Source of the DNA: Anaspis maculata
Taxonomy: Eukaryota; Arthropoda; Insecta; Coleoptera; Scraptiidae
Direction: 5' to 3'
Length of the DNA: 64,000 nt
NCBI GenBank assembly: GCA_949128115.1
Contig: OX421962.1
Location: 58,197,787 to 58,261,786, forward strand
Made by a program: the position numbers and the translations under genes. Positions 44,151 through 55,887 of the stretch are shown one piece after another (position 1 is the stretch's first letter; each line of letters begins with the position of its first letter). The notes beneath the pieces were generated by a model. It saw only the letters and a list, made by a program, of their open reading frames with translations, ran no database searches and had not been told where the DNA came from.

Positions 44151-47100
44151 TTAATCTTCTTTCAATACTTTGCTTGGTGGCGAGTCAGTTTCTGTCTGAT
44201 CAACTTCCTCAATTCCTCTTTTTGGCGCATGCGTCTCTGCTTCAGGTGATTCAGGTGATTTTTCGAGATTTTCCAAAGAAGTGTCTTCAGACATGATCGG
44301 CACTACCTCGTTGACGCACTCGCCACTCTTACTGGTGACGATCGTGACATTTTTGCCACCGTCAGAAGAAACAGTCGGTTTGTACACGGTGCTAGCGGCA
44401 ATTTCATTTTCTAAATCCAACACCTCAATTTCTGGTGCGGCAGTTATAGCGGGCGGCACCTTTTTTACAGATATTTCCGAGGAAATTTTCGAAATTACAT
44501 TCGGAGTGGCCGCCGACTTTAGTTCTTCAACTGATCCTTTCTTGGAGGAAAGTATGATCTTAGTGTATTTCGGTGTCATTTTTGTTTGCAGTGGCGGTAC
44601 AGGAGGATGGACTTTTTTCACATTAGAACTGCTAGGCGTTATCACAAAGTTACTGGGGGTGTTTGGCAGTGTAATCTGTTTGTTAATCAAAACGAATTTA
44701 TTTGCGGCCGTGCTTGTCGAAAGTTTCGGCGGTTGCTGAAGAGTGGTCGCCAGTAAATGCGGCACCGTCGATTTGATTTCCGTCTGGATGGGAGCATTTT
44801 CGATGAGCTGGTCGTCATCCGCAAAAATAATGGGCAAGTCCATGATGTCTTGAGTCGTCAAATTTGTCGGTGGCGGCAAATCACCGGCTTGCAAAGTACA
44901 AGTTTGCTGCATGTACGACGATTTTTTCATGGACTTCGGTGGTTTGTTACCCAACAGCTGTTTTTTGGACCTAATGTACCTGCCTCCTAAAACTAAAAAT
45001 TTAATTTGAAAATCAAACTCTATATCAGGTTTGTTACCTTTATTCGGGTTCATAGTTTTTATTTTACCATTGGGCATCAAGACGATAGAACCGCCGCTGG
45101 TAGGCTTCATCGAATTGATCACCAGCTTGGACATGTCGATCGATTTCCCAGCTTGAGAGAAAAACTTGGTGTTTGCACCGAGCTTCACGTTCTCTAGAAC
45201 TACATGGCAAAATTAAGAAGAAACACTTGACGTGAAGAAACAACTAATGCCCACCCTTGATGCCTGATGCTGTTGGTTTGCCTGACGGTTGTTGGACCAA
45301 TGTTTGAATGTCTGTTTGTAACAAATTGGACAAGGTTCGGTTTTGTAAATTTACAGTATTGGCTACAAAAAAAGTATTTTGTAAGTACCTCCTAATACAT
45401 AAGGAAACATATAAGTAATAACCAAGGGTGCAACTACTTTTTTGTCCAATTTCTTACTAAAAAAAAAATCTTAAAGCTCTCTTGAAACTGCCTCAAAGTT
45501 TAATGAAAAACAATATTCACGATCTATTTGCATTGGAAATAGAGTAATGCTTCGTCGAAAATTCGGCAACAGCCCACTCTGCAAGTAGGCATTATTCATT
45601 AAATAAAATTTGGACTGCTGAAGTCATTAGTAACCTATCACCAGGGATTTGACGAGGTATACATCTATTTCAATAATAGGGTACACGCATGATTTTTATA
45701 TAAAACTTACTTCTGTATTTTCAACTGATGCATTGCAATTGAAAGAAACCGCACAAGTTCTTTTTCAAAATTGAAAATTAGGATTTTCGATTGCTGCCAA
45801 AACGATTCCGATAAAAGGTCTTTGTACTTTGTTGTTTTGTTGTATGTCAGAATGATAGAACTTTGATGACAAATGGTGGTTGTGTGTAAGAACAGCTGGA
45901 GCTCAGGCTCCAAGCTGAACTCCGCCACAAATAAAGGCCTGTATTATTATTATTAAATGCTATAATTGTTTCGCAAATGGCTTTTTCATGCCCAAGTACA
46001 AGTACTGGCTTTTTCACCAATAGGTACTTATCTGTTGAATGGATTCTTTGTGGTGCGTGGTGGTGTGAAATGACGTTTTAAATCAAAAATAACGGAGTTT
46101 CACTTACGATAAAACTCAATAATCCGAAATAGGTAGGTGCTGCTTGTAATAAAAGCGGTACGCAAAAGGATAATGCATTTTTGGTTAGGGCAATGAAATT
46201 TGGCATGGGCGAACTTCATCATTTCAGAGGAGTTGCTAGGGAAAGTTTGCTTAGTAACTCCTCAAAAACCTAAGCAGATGCTTATGTAATTTTTTTATTA
46301 ATACTACCTTTTGTGAAAATTCTTCCATTTTCAAAGTTTGGAGGGCCCCCATTTTCTCCCTATGGGGCGAAATTATGGGTGCTGCGGGTCAAATAACTTG
46401 TATTGGTATAAATTTCGCCCAGGACCAAATTTTTGCAATTAACCCCTAATTCAGTATAGATAGTGTTTTTGGATTATATGTACCGCTTGCACCGAATTTT
46501 ATTTTTTCAATTTTTACATCTATCGAATTCAGACAAAACTTAAAAAAAAAACAAGAGCTTGCATTTAGTAGTCAAAGCATATAACTAACAAACAATAACT
46601 AGATTCGCATAAATAACTAGAATAAAAACGGTAATCGCGCAGACAATGCTCAAGTAATCATGCTCCAAAAGCAAACTGACACAAATAGGTGTCACCGGCC
46701 AGTTGGCTCTGACACCACTGACACAGTGACAGCAAAGCTTCACGGTATGTCAGTTGAACAAAGTTTATGACGTAATCACGGCGCTCGGCAAGTGTTCGAA
46801 AATTTTGAAAAGATTTTTAATGGGAGTTCACATGAATATGGCGTGCACTGATGTTGAAATATCATAATAGATCCAGCTACTTATGGCAATACCTTTCACT
46901 TGTGATGCATTCAACTGAAATCTCATACGTGCGTGTCCCCTATTCAAGGAAAAAAGTGCGAAGTCCTTTCTACCGGACCCTGTACATAACGCCCAATAGC
47001 TCAGGCCAAAAACCGAGCAGCGCATCTATATGCAGAGTATTTTCATAGTGCATCAAATGACGAGTTTCTCGTTTCCGGGCGCATCACGCGGCCGAGTCCC

Positions 47101-50100
47101 AGCTAACTCGGATGTACCATACAAATACTTTGCATGTAGGTAAATCGTTGGATTACTCCTTCAAATTTTATCAGAAGTGGCAAAAAGTGAAATTGCAAAT
47201 TGATCATGATGGATACTGCCGTTAAGTAGGCAAGTGAAAGAAGAGTAAAACACACGTAGTAACACCCTGACATTTCTGTTTGTATCAATATACCAACCTG
47301 AGCTGGGTTGACTCTTTACTGGAGAAGTATTTTGAATAAGTTTTTCAGGAATAGATAGGTTGGGTTTCAGAGTTTTAAGTTTTTTAAGTGGAGGTGGATC
47401 AATGTTTGGTATAGTTTTATCGGTCATAGAACTGTCGTTTGATGAGGTGTCTGTGATGATGGGAGGGGGACTATGACTAGGAGAGGGAGGGATACCTTGT
47501 GATGCCCATTTTGCTTCCAGCTTTGTCTTGCTCTTGGAACCTGGTGGTCTGCCAACTGAGAAAACGAAATTACTTTCAGACTGTGAAGGAATAAAGCCAA
47601 AAATCTCACCTGGTCTGGTGATTCTTGGAGTTGGAGAGGGAGGTTCACTATCCAAAGAACTGGTGTTGGAGTTGTATCTTTTCCGTTCGCTCTTCATCTT
47701 TTTAGCAACGCTACTATCAGTTGTAAGGTTTGTTGGCGATTGTCTGATTTGGGGAGGGAAAGGGGACAGGATCACACCACTAATGAACTCGCCCACTTCG
47801 TCCTTGAAAGTAAGGAAGTGTTTCCAGTATTAATTTATAAAAAAAAAGAACAATAAGACAAACTTACGGTTATACACCTGTCAACTACGCTTTGAGTGAT
47901 GCCCTCAGCTTTCTTCTTCTTCTTGTTGACGCGCAAGCTGTCGTCGGCGGAACCCACCACGATCAAACCAGTTTCGACGCGCATGCGCTCTCTCAAGTCT
48001 TCCATTTCTTCTTGTCTGAAAAAGTCGAAAATTACTTTGCTGAAATGCAACGGCGAAACGGAAACGTACAGAGAAGTGCTTGAGCACTGTCCAGTTACAA
48101 AAAGTACCGGACATTGTAGCTCCAGCAAGTTATCGTCTGGGTCTCCTCTTTTGCCGTCGGCGGTCATCAGGGAGAAGCCAAGGCAAATGACGCAGAGGAC
48201 TTGCTCGACCTGAGCCACTTGCAAGGCGAGCGTTGCTCCATAGTTGAATCCGAGGAGAACGATGTTTCGTCCAGGATAATCGGATCTGATGTCTTGAACT
48301 TTGCTTTTGGTCAAGACAAACATTTGGTCGACGTAGTTCGACATGGTCACTTTATGACCTGTAGATCCTGCAATAAAAAAACACCAACTATAGTAAACAG
48401 ATTGAAAATTGAAGTGGTCCGCCCCAAAAACTACCTCAGGTTCAAATGAGGTCATCGAGACGAAAAATGAACCGATTTGAAAAAATTATGGTGTTAGTGA
48501 TTCGGGCGTTCTTCTCACTGCAAGCTTCATATTTCGATATCGTGTTTGCTAATATACAGGGTGTAATAAAAGAGGGAGTGCAAAGTGGTCAATTTTCAAG
48601 CGTATATAACTTTTTTTTTAACAATTGTAGATTTTTTCTAATTATATTTTTGGAAACCTCGCATCAATATCTCGAAACGGTTTTTGACATCTCACCGCCT
48701 TCCATTTCTTGTACAGAGTGTTCACGTATAAATTATACCCCTCCCTCCGAAGACATCCCCTAAATTATAATTTAAAAAATGGAAAACGATTCTTTTACGA
48801 TTTTTTCCGTAGGGTTCGAATCTGTTCACAAAAATCGTCTGTGGTATATCACTACAGGCAACATCGAAAATTTTTCTCAAATTGGACACCTGTATTTTAA
48901 TGTGGGAATCGATTCCACTTTTCATTCTGATCATAAATATATATCACACTTGATATGATGAGTTAATCTACGAAACACATGTGGAAAAATTGATGAAGTT
49001 TAAAAAAATATCGAAACATTTTTTTTAAGTAATAGAGTCCTTACACGATTTTTTTTTATTGCCTCCAATGATGCTTTGGTAGCCAAATAGCACCACAGAC
49101 TGAACGGTTTTTCGAAAATCGAACTATTTTATTTTATTTTGTAAATTTAAAACACAAAAGCTGTTAGGCATGCAACTTCCACCCACTGATGTGTCAGCTG
49201 CGGGATGACGTCATCGTGCCCCGGGCTGGGGCTACTCGATTCTACACTAACAGATTGCGACTACGAATTTTAAATGTTTGACATATCTCACCGTCTCAGA
49301 CGTGCGTGGGGCTGACGCTCAATCCACGTTTCCCGAAAAGCTTCTGCGCATACCTGTGAAAGTAGGACGTTGCCATATCTATATCACGACAACAAGTTGA
49401 CAACACTGTAATACGGTGTGCTCGTGTAATGTCACGCAAATTTCAGCTGACAGCGCTTGACGTCGATTTGACGTTTCGACAGATCTAAGCAAATAACGCT
49501 CTTGTTTCGTCGATCGCCTTGCAGCTCGTTGTGTTTCGTATCACCTGAATCTTTTTTGCCTCTTTCTGCCATATAAACATTTCATTCTGAACAATATTAA
49601 ATGTTGAATGGTTAGGAGGTTATGTTTGTTGTTTGTTTACATTTCGATTATTGATTGACAGTTGCCATTGACAGTGACACTTCGTGCGTCAAAATTGAAA
49701 TTACCGCGCTCTGCAGGTATGCGTTCTCATGTATGCGCTGAAGTGATGTACGTGATGGTAAACGTGGATTCAGGTTGAAAAGCGCGCAGCACGAGCTTGG
49801 GGATGGCCCTGACACGTGAGCAAGGGCGACGGCGCTGTTTGCGGCTCCAAAATTGAAATAGGTCTGTAAAATAATGAAGATTTGAATTTTCGCGGGGTTT
49901 CAGGGCGCATCATCATCGAACTTTGATCTTCATTTAAAGGATGGACCTATTTTTTCGAAATTTTTATTTGGGCGGAAATTATTGTGGATAACGTTTTGAT
50001 TGATTTTATGAAGTACTCGTCTCAATATAAAATCCATGCAAGGACCCTATTCACTGAATTTTCATCATTTTGGGTAAATGGATTTGATCAAAGTTTGAAA

Positions 50101-53100
50101 CTTTTACTTGACTTAAACAGACAAACTTTTTGGTAAATGATTCGAAACCTACAAAAAAAGTCATATAAGAATCGTTCTTCATTTTTGAAATTATGTTTAT
50201 GATATCCAAATATGAAACTTGCAGTCAGAAGAACCGCATCATTAACACCACCCTTTTTTCAAACCGGTCCATTTTTCGTCTCGGTATTCTCATTTGAACC
50301 TGAGCAAGTTTTTGGGGTGAACCACTTCAATTTTTGATATGTTTGTTAGGGATTCCAGAATCAGAACCAGCAAGTGATACTAGCTTATAAAGGCTGTCCC
50401 AAAAGTAGTGCACTTCCATAATGAATATACCGTGCGATCAACAACAGTAACAAGCGAACATGCCTCATGGTAAGGATTAGGATTAGTGAACGCAAGATGT
50501 TAATTAGGGTTCTGCCACTTCTGCCGTTATTTGGGCAGAAATTTCAATATGGCGGCCAAAATAGCGGCAGAATCATGAAATTCGGCTTGAAAATCAAAAT
50601 GATCATGCTAGACAAGAGTGAGTTCCAAGTTTCATGAAAATCGTTCCACTAATAAGAGATTTCAACGAAAATGCACTAATACCCTGGACCTGTGCCCTGG
50701 ACACACTAGAAAGCTTGATGATCATTAACGATGGATCATCGTTCAATTTATCTTGGTGTCACCAAGACATTAGAAACATAATTACGTTTCGTGCTTAATG
50801 ATCATTAACAAAAAAAAGTAATGATTTTTCCCCTTGCTGTAGCAAAATAAAATGACGATCCGCCAATGATCATTAAGCTTTCTAGTGTGTCCAGGGTATG
50901 AAGGAACACACGTCCGTAAGTACAGTTTTTCAATTTGCGCAGAGTCGTAGGTTTGCGGTCGTTTTCAAAAATTTGTAACTTGTGACCCGGGGGTCGTATC
51001 GAAGTGGAGTTTTTATCAAAAGAAAATTCAAATTCTTTTCTAAACATAATCCCGCACACGTGTACTTGCCCGCATGTTCTAATTTCTTACAGCCAAATGT
51101 GAAATTCAGCAATTAATCCGCAACGCCGCCGCACACTAAAATGTTATTATTATTGTAATTGTGTATCGTTATTTCGGCAAGCTTTTTCTTGGTTCTTGTA
51201 CCAAGACCATGAGTTAGTTACTCATTTGAGTTATAATCTTTCTTGTCAAGGATTTCGTCTCGTTCGGAGAAGAGGACTCCAGGCGCCAGCAAACAACGAA
51301 TAATCTTTTGCCATCAAGCCATAGCTTCAGGGTCATTATCAAAAATTGATAACTACTGACCCGTGGGTCGTACCGATGTGGAATTTTTGTTAAAATAAAG
51401 TTCTAATTCTTTTCTAAATATAACTCCGTATAATGTATTATTATTATTATTGTAATTTCATAAGAACGGGTCCAGATCCAGCTGGCTTCTGAAATGCAGC
51501 ACTCATCTGCGATGCCACGCCACACCAAACTGTTTTTATTGTATTGTTTATCATTCTTCCTTCAAGATTTTTCTAGGTGCGGGATACAAGGTCATGAGCT
51601 ATCCTCGGAGCTACCCATTGGAGTAAAAATTTTGCGCAAAAATTCTTTCGTCTAGGACTAGATGCTGTGACGGACAGACGAACCAACAGACAGACAGACG
51701 GACAAAACGAGGATCAGCGCCTTCCCGTTTGGATAAGTGCGCTGAAAACTGTCGGAGCATGTTCAGTACAAGGCATAGACAAGGGTACAAGGTCACTGTA
51801 AATATAGCCGCATTTTTGGCGCAAAGAAAAATTCAAACTTCTATCTTCATTTAAGGCATGAAATTGTACAGATATCATTCTGTATAACGTTTTCAATGAT
51901 TTTATGAAGAAATCGTCTTGAAATAAAGATCATCCAAGAGCCCTATTCGGTAAATTGGACTAATCCAATCAATAAACCCTGTATAGTGGCGATTCTGTAT
52001 CAAACCCGTTAAAATTTAAAGGCCGTTAAAAGTAAATCAGCCAATCGTTAAGCCGATTTATGATCGTTCCTAGGTGACCAGCGCCTTTTAAAATTTCAAG
52101 GGGTGTTTAAATTTTACAGAATTGCCACTATTATGCCTTAAAAACAAAGAGTTGAAGATTTCGGCATATTGTGTAATATTCGTTCTCCACTTTAAATGAA
52201 TTCAGGATTCTCACCATAATTTGTAGGAATGGTCACAACAGTTGCTAGATTTGACAATAATGAAATCCACTTTTGCACCCTCTGCTGCTTGTTGGTGGAA
52301 GAGAGGGACGTAGATGGCACTACAATGATTATTGGATTTCCAGGCAATTTCTTTGGCTTATCTTGCATCAAACTCGAAGCCACTGGATCCCAAGGCTTCT
52401 TCATCAATGGAAAAAGGCTTTCATAACTAAGCATGCTCAATCGACTGGAAGTAGCAGCTGCCATCATCTTGTCAACGAACACCGGCACTTTGGCTTTTAA
52501 AGTCTGCAGAGTGATTAATGTGATAGAAAATTTTCAATTTGATTTACATTTTACTCACTTGAAGGATGTCGAGGTACGAAGTTAAATAATGAGTAGGAAG
52601 GTATTCAATCAGAAGCTGATGCAACCACTGGGTGAACTTGGCATCCCATGACACAGTGGCGAGTAGCTTGCGTACTCTTTCCACAGACTTGTCGATCAAA
52701 ACCCTTCTTGCTATGGGCTCGTTATGTGTGTTTGTACAAGCTAAACGTGCTAAGCGATCGCTGTTCAGGATACTGACTATGGTGTTGAACAGCCGATTTT
52801 GAGTCGGTGTCCAATTAAACCTTGAAAATTATAACTTTTAGCAATTGTTCATAAGGATGAGGAAACTGGTACTTTGAGATTCTGCACTCCCATTCGTCGT
52901 TCTCATCTTCAGGCCTGGCAAGCGCAGCGTGCCTCTCGCACTCGTCCATCACATTTTTAGCTTTGGTTTTGTCATAAATCGATGTTGCTTCTTCGATTCG
53001 ACCTTCCACATCAAGTTCTTCATCGTACTTTTGACTTCTGTGCTTCCTCGGTTGCGGTTTGGACATGAACAGCGTCTTGGTAGGTCGCAAGAACGTGCTC

Positions 53101-53442
53101 TCCGGCTTCCAGTTCCAAGGTCGCGAATAGCAATGATCCATGGAGATCCACCAGTGGTCCGATTGATGGATTCTGTCGTATGAATTCAAGATGTGGCTGG
53201 AATACGTGAATCTGCCCTCGTTTCCGATCACCATGTTATTCATGGGCGTCACGAAATCGTTGAAACTCCTGCCAACTGCCTGTTTTTCGATAGAGCCCGC
53301 GAACTAAATCAAATTTTAAACTTGAAATCAAAACATACTACATAACCACAACAAGTACCAAAGGTCCATTCAACTTTCTGGATTCATCCAACACAACGTC
53401 TATATCCGACTGATTTTTCGCTAAAAATAAATCGTCGGACAT
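44151..53442 (-). CDS. KANSL3: KANSL3 homologue, NSL complex subunit
   Basis: Eleven exons on the minus strand: 53442-53359, 53303-52873, 52820-52559, 52503-52215, 48367-48070, 48015-47868, 47802-47610, 47555-47298, 45362-45255, 45199-45038 and 44992-44151. All are GT-AG with consistent phases, giving 1,024 residues (human ~904). The first ~355 residues are the conserved N-terminal part (WWISMDHCYSRPWNWKPEST, SWDAKFTQWLHQLL). Residues ~355-510 are the alpha/beta-hydrolase-like core with LLGFNYGATLAL, VVGSADDSLRVNKKKKKAEG and TQSVVDRCIT. In place of a GxSxG nucleophile elbow it has GFNYG, so it should be catalytically dead, as in other KANSL3 proteins. An AT-hook-like RPVGRPPGSK (~567) is formed by splicing across a 54-nt intron. 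The tail is Ser/Thr/Pro-rich and ends acidic. KANSL3 belongs to the MOF-containing NSL histone acetyltransferase complex. Confidence 0.92.
45840..45958 (+). mobile_element. possible LINE 3' tail in KANSL3 intron 8
   Basis: CTGAACTCCGCCACAAATAA, AGGCCTGTATT and then ATTATTATT resembles the 3' ends of insect non-LTR retrotransposons, with a short microsatellite tail. The upstream body is too diverged to trace. Confidence 0.4.
46154..46490. mobile_element. ~0.34-kb non-autonomous relative of the 11.6-kb element
   Basis: The left end AGCGGTACGCAAAAGGATAA and the right end ATATGTACCGCTTGC match the tips of the large structure at 11.05 and 22.66 kb. The right ~190 bp (GGAGGGCCCCCATTTTC, GTGCTGCGGGTCAAATAA, TTGTATTGGTATAAA) aligns along the large element's terminal region. 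A GAGGAGTTGCTAGG hairpin fills the middle. It lies in KANSL3 intron 8. Confidence 0.75.
48405..50334. mobile_element. 1.9-kb element in KANSL3 intron 4
   Basis: AAAATTGAAGTGGTCCGCCC at the left and its complement at the right (GGGGTGAACCACTTCAATTTT) begin ~85-bp TIRs that include AAACT...CAGGTTCAAATGAG. It shares GAAGTGGTCC ends and a TATACAGGGTG-TCTCGAAACGGTTTTTGAC stretch with the 335-1942 foldback. It contains another MITE (49321-49770) and no transposase. The left TIR lies 38 bp from the acceptor of exon 5, and false frames read from it into that exon. Confidence 0.75.
49321..49770. mobile_element. MITE copy 3 (AATCCACGTTT family), nested
   Basis: AATCCACGTTTCCCG...TAAACGTGGATT with inner GCGCATACCTGTGA/CAGGTATGCG, a diverged relative of 4878-5215. 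The GGTTGAAAAGCGCGCAG following its right end corresponds to copy 1's outer arm. Confidence 0.6.
50695..50896. mobile_element. 202-bp MITE in KANSL3 intron 4
   Basis: CCCTGGACACACTAGAAAGC and its complement form a ~35-bp TIR continuing into TGATGATCATT. No coding capacity. Confidence 0.8.
50920..51800. repeat. diverged tandem duplication in KANSL3 intron 4
   Basis: 50930-51250 and 51325-51620 share GACCCG-GGGTCGTA, AATTCTTTTCTAAA and GTCATGAG blocks in the same order. A GACAGACAGACGGACA stretch at ~51690 ends the unit. Likely two decayed copies of one transposon. Confidence 0.5.
51984..52130. mobile_element. 147-bp MITE in KANSL3 intron 4
   Basis: TAGTGGCGATTCTGTA...TACAGAATTGCCACTA TIR with GTTAAAATTTAAAGG / CCTTTTAAAATTTC inner complement. 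TA-rich flanks. Confidence 0.7.
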
Positions 53443-53555
53443 CACTCTAGGCGCGAAAACGGATTTTCGAACTTGGTAAAGCACGAAAAGCTCAAAATAA
53501 CGCGCAATATTACTTCGTTTGCGGATTGTTGTTTATCGTGGGGGGGTATTGTGCG
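53443..53555 (-). promoter_or_regulatory. KANSL3 5' flank
   Basis: Only ~113 bp separates the KANSL3 ATG from the foldback below, so the core promoter is either here or inside the repeat. No TATA box seen. Confidence 0.35.
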
Positions 53556-54019
53556 GGGTTGCGTTCGAGAACTACACTATTCTGCGATTCTTACATTTTT
53601 GAAGTGGGGGTATCAAGTAAGGCAAAGTAACAACCACTTTCCGAACGATTTTCGCTGTGCTGGAAATGTCACTGTCAATATAACTGATTGGCGATCGCAG
53701 TGCTGTTTAGTTTCAAAGTGAAGTAAGCTTTTCTGATAAAGTACCCATTTTTATAGGTACTGCCTACCACGTAAGTACCCAATCGAAACGATTATAATCA
53801 AAATAAAAAAAAATCTGACAGAGAAATATGTGGGGTGCTGAGGTGCGCATGACGAGTAACTTTCACAGCGCTCGGAGATGCTGCGAATTTTGTCACTTCA
53901 ACGCGACACGTTTTGAGTTCTCGAACGGTTTACTGCGTTGCCGATAGTGCGCACAGAAGAGATCTCGAACGGTAATTTCTGCAACAATCGCAGAATAGTG
54001 TAGTTCTCGAACGCAACCC
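53556..54019. mobile_element. 464-bp MITE upstream of KANSL3
   Basis: GGGTTGCGTTCGAGAACTAC and its complement form ~37-bp perfect TIRs (continuing ACTATTCTGCGATT). The centre repeats GTTCTCGAACG and GTGCGCA words. Insertion is just upstream of KANSL3. Confidence 0.85.
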
Positions 54020-54570
54020 GGCTTACGGTTACGGCACGGCTTGTGAATCGCTTGTTGGTTGTTGCTGCGGCTGTGCGAGTTGGCGACTGTCAGTTCCCCC
54101 TGTGTCAGTTGTCACTTGTCAGAGGCCAGAGGCTGGGTAAGGTAAACACGGGTAAGTGTGAACGAGGGGAGAGTGTGAACCATGTGTGAACATTCTTTGG
54201 CCTTGTTTACGCGAGGTTTAAAACTGGTGTTAAGGTCCGTAACATCAATGTTATCGTCCGCATAAACACCTTTAAACGCAAGTTTCGCAACAGCTGTTAA
54301 GCTTAGCTAAATGTGATTTTAAATTGCATTTAGTAAGCAAACAAGTGTTGGCAATCGCACGTAAACGCCCATGCACATTACGACGCATGTGCAAACCAGA
54401 AATCGGTTGGATTTATAGCAGATTTATGGGTTGGGTTGGATGTTGGATGACCTGTGAGCACCAGTTTATTGAAATTGATAATTGATGATTAACCATCTTT
54501 TGTTATGATCTCTAGAAAATGTGGGTATGGTTAAACTTCGTTTTGACACTTCTTTGAAAGATGTCTCCCT

Positions 54571-55792
54571 GGGCCGCTATTCTTGAATCGTGTGAGAAAA
54601 GTCCCTGGGAGTAAAATCCATTCCGCAGTACACTTCTGTAGCGAAAGTTACCTAAAAACCACGATTTTAGGCAACATTCGCTACATCAGTGTACTGCAGA
54701 ATGTATTTTACTCCCAGGGACTTTTCTCACACGATTCAAGAATAGCCAGGGACCCGGACCGGACCGATTTCGGACCGAAAACCGGACCGGAACCGTAATT
54801 TTTATCTGGACCCAAACCGAAACTGAACCCATATTTCATGTTTCATGAATTTTAGGGTACGAACCCGAACCCTTAACATATTTTTCGGTTTTTTCGGGTT
54901 TTTTTCGGTTCTCGTCAGAAATTTTCTTTCGCGTTTTACTTGAGATCTTGCTATGTAAATAATCAATTAAATAATTGTATTATCGTCGCGTAACACCTAC
55001 CTACGCTTTTCCACCACCAACGAGGACATGGGAGTTTTCATAAGACCTATTATTATCACACGACTAGTTGTGATCGAGGCACAACGAGCTTGTGAGGAGT
55101 GCGCAAAAGGAAAGCATACGTACCTACGTCTTACTAAACGAGTATAATATGCTGCTTCATCTATTTTTTTTATAATTGCCCCGATATTGAAAATTCTGGC
55201 TGTTAGGCTGTATTCTCAGTAGGTAAAAACTATCTAAAGGATTTCTCCTTCAAAAATGGAGATGAAAACTCAATTTTTTTTATACGGTGTACTGAGTGTA
55301 TTACAATAATGGGTGCAAAGCCTTTTTTCAAATATGTGACAAAAATATTTTTCTTTTTTGTTGACAACTTTTTTCAAAAAATGGCTTTGTATTCAATATT
55401 CAATTTTCTACGTCTCTCGAAATTATATAACAGTTGATAATTTTTCTGTTTGTCAAAAAATGCCCCAGTAATCCTTCAGAAACTTTTCTAGTATTTTAGG
55501 GCTATTGGGCTCCTAAAAAAATGTGGGGTAATCCAAATGGAAACAAGGTGGACAAACATTTGATGGAATTCCATCTAAATTTCTATATCTCTTCACCTTT
55601 ATTTTAGTAATAACCTTATTTTTCCGGACCGAAAAAAACCCGTTTGGACCGAAAAAACCGGACCGGACCGGACCGAAATATTTTCAGAATGGTGTGGTCA
55701 GAACCCGAACCCAAATTTTCGATCTCGTTCCGAACCGGACCGGACCGGAACCCTTATTTCATTTGGGTCCGGGTCCCTGAGAATAGCGGCCC
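54571..55792. mobile_element. GGGCCG-family MITE, second level of the nest
   Basis: GGGCCGCTATTCTTGAATCG with its complement gives ~176-bp palindromic DNA, identical in plan to 62128-62308. It is interrupted near its right end by the 1,033-bp element at 54747-55779. Confidence 0.85.
54747..55779. mobile_element. 1,033-bp non-autonomous hAT, innermost, 8-bp TSD
   Basis: Begins CAGGGACCCGGACC and ends GGTCCGGGTCCCTG. AGAATAGC flanks it at 54739-54746 and 55780-55787. CAGGG ends and an 8-bp TSD are hAT hallmarks. The subterminal zones have many GGACCGGACCG repeats. Both ends are shared with the longer element starting at 57560. Confidence 0.92.
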
Positions 55793-55887
55793 AGGTTAAG
55801 GGGCTGTTGGCTGTCGTTTTGGTCGGCGCGCGTAAACACTCCTAACTAACCACTGTTAAAATCTCTGCCAAGCTTCGCGTAAACAAG

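Larger units (their letters stand above)
54203..55887. mobile_element. outer MITE of a three-level nest
   Basis: CTTGTTTACGCGAGGTTTAA at the left mirrors AGCTTCGCGTAAACAAG at the right, with GTGTTAAGG / CTAACCACTGTTAAAA inner complementarity. It is split by the element at 54571-55792. Confidence 0.55.

Noticed and set aside
44281..44739. 152-codon plus-strand frame
   Set aside because: Antisense shadow of KANSL3 exon 11.
48368..48455. N-terminal extension MTSFEPEVVFGADHF of the KANSL3 exon 5 frame
   Set aside because: It reads through the acceptor into the TIR of the inserted element; splicing from exon 4 keeps phase and restores the family sequence.
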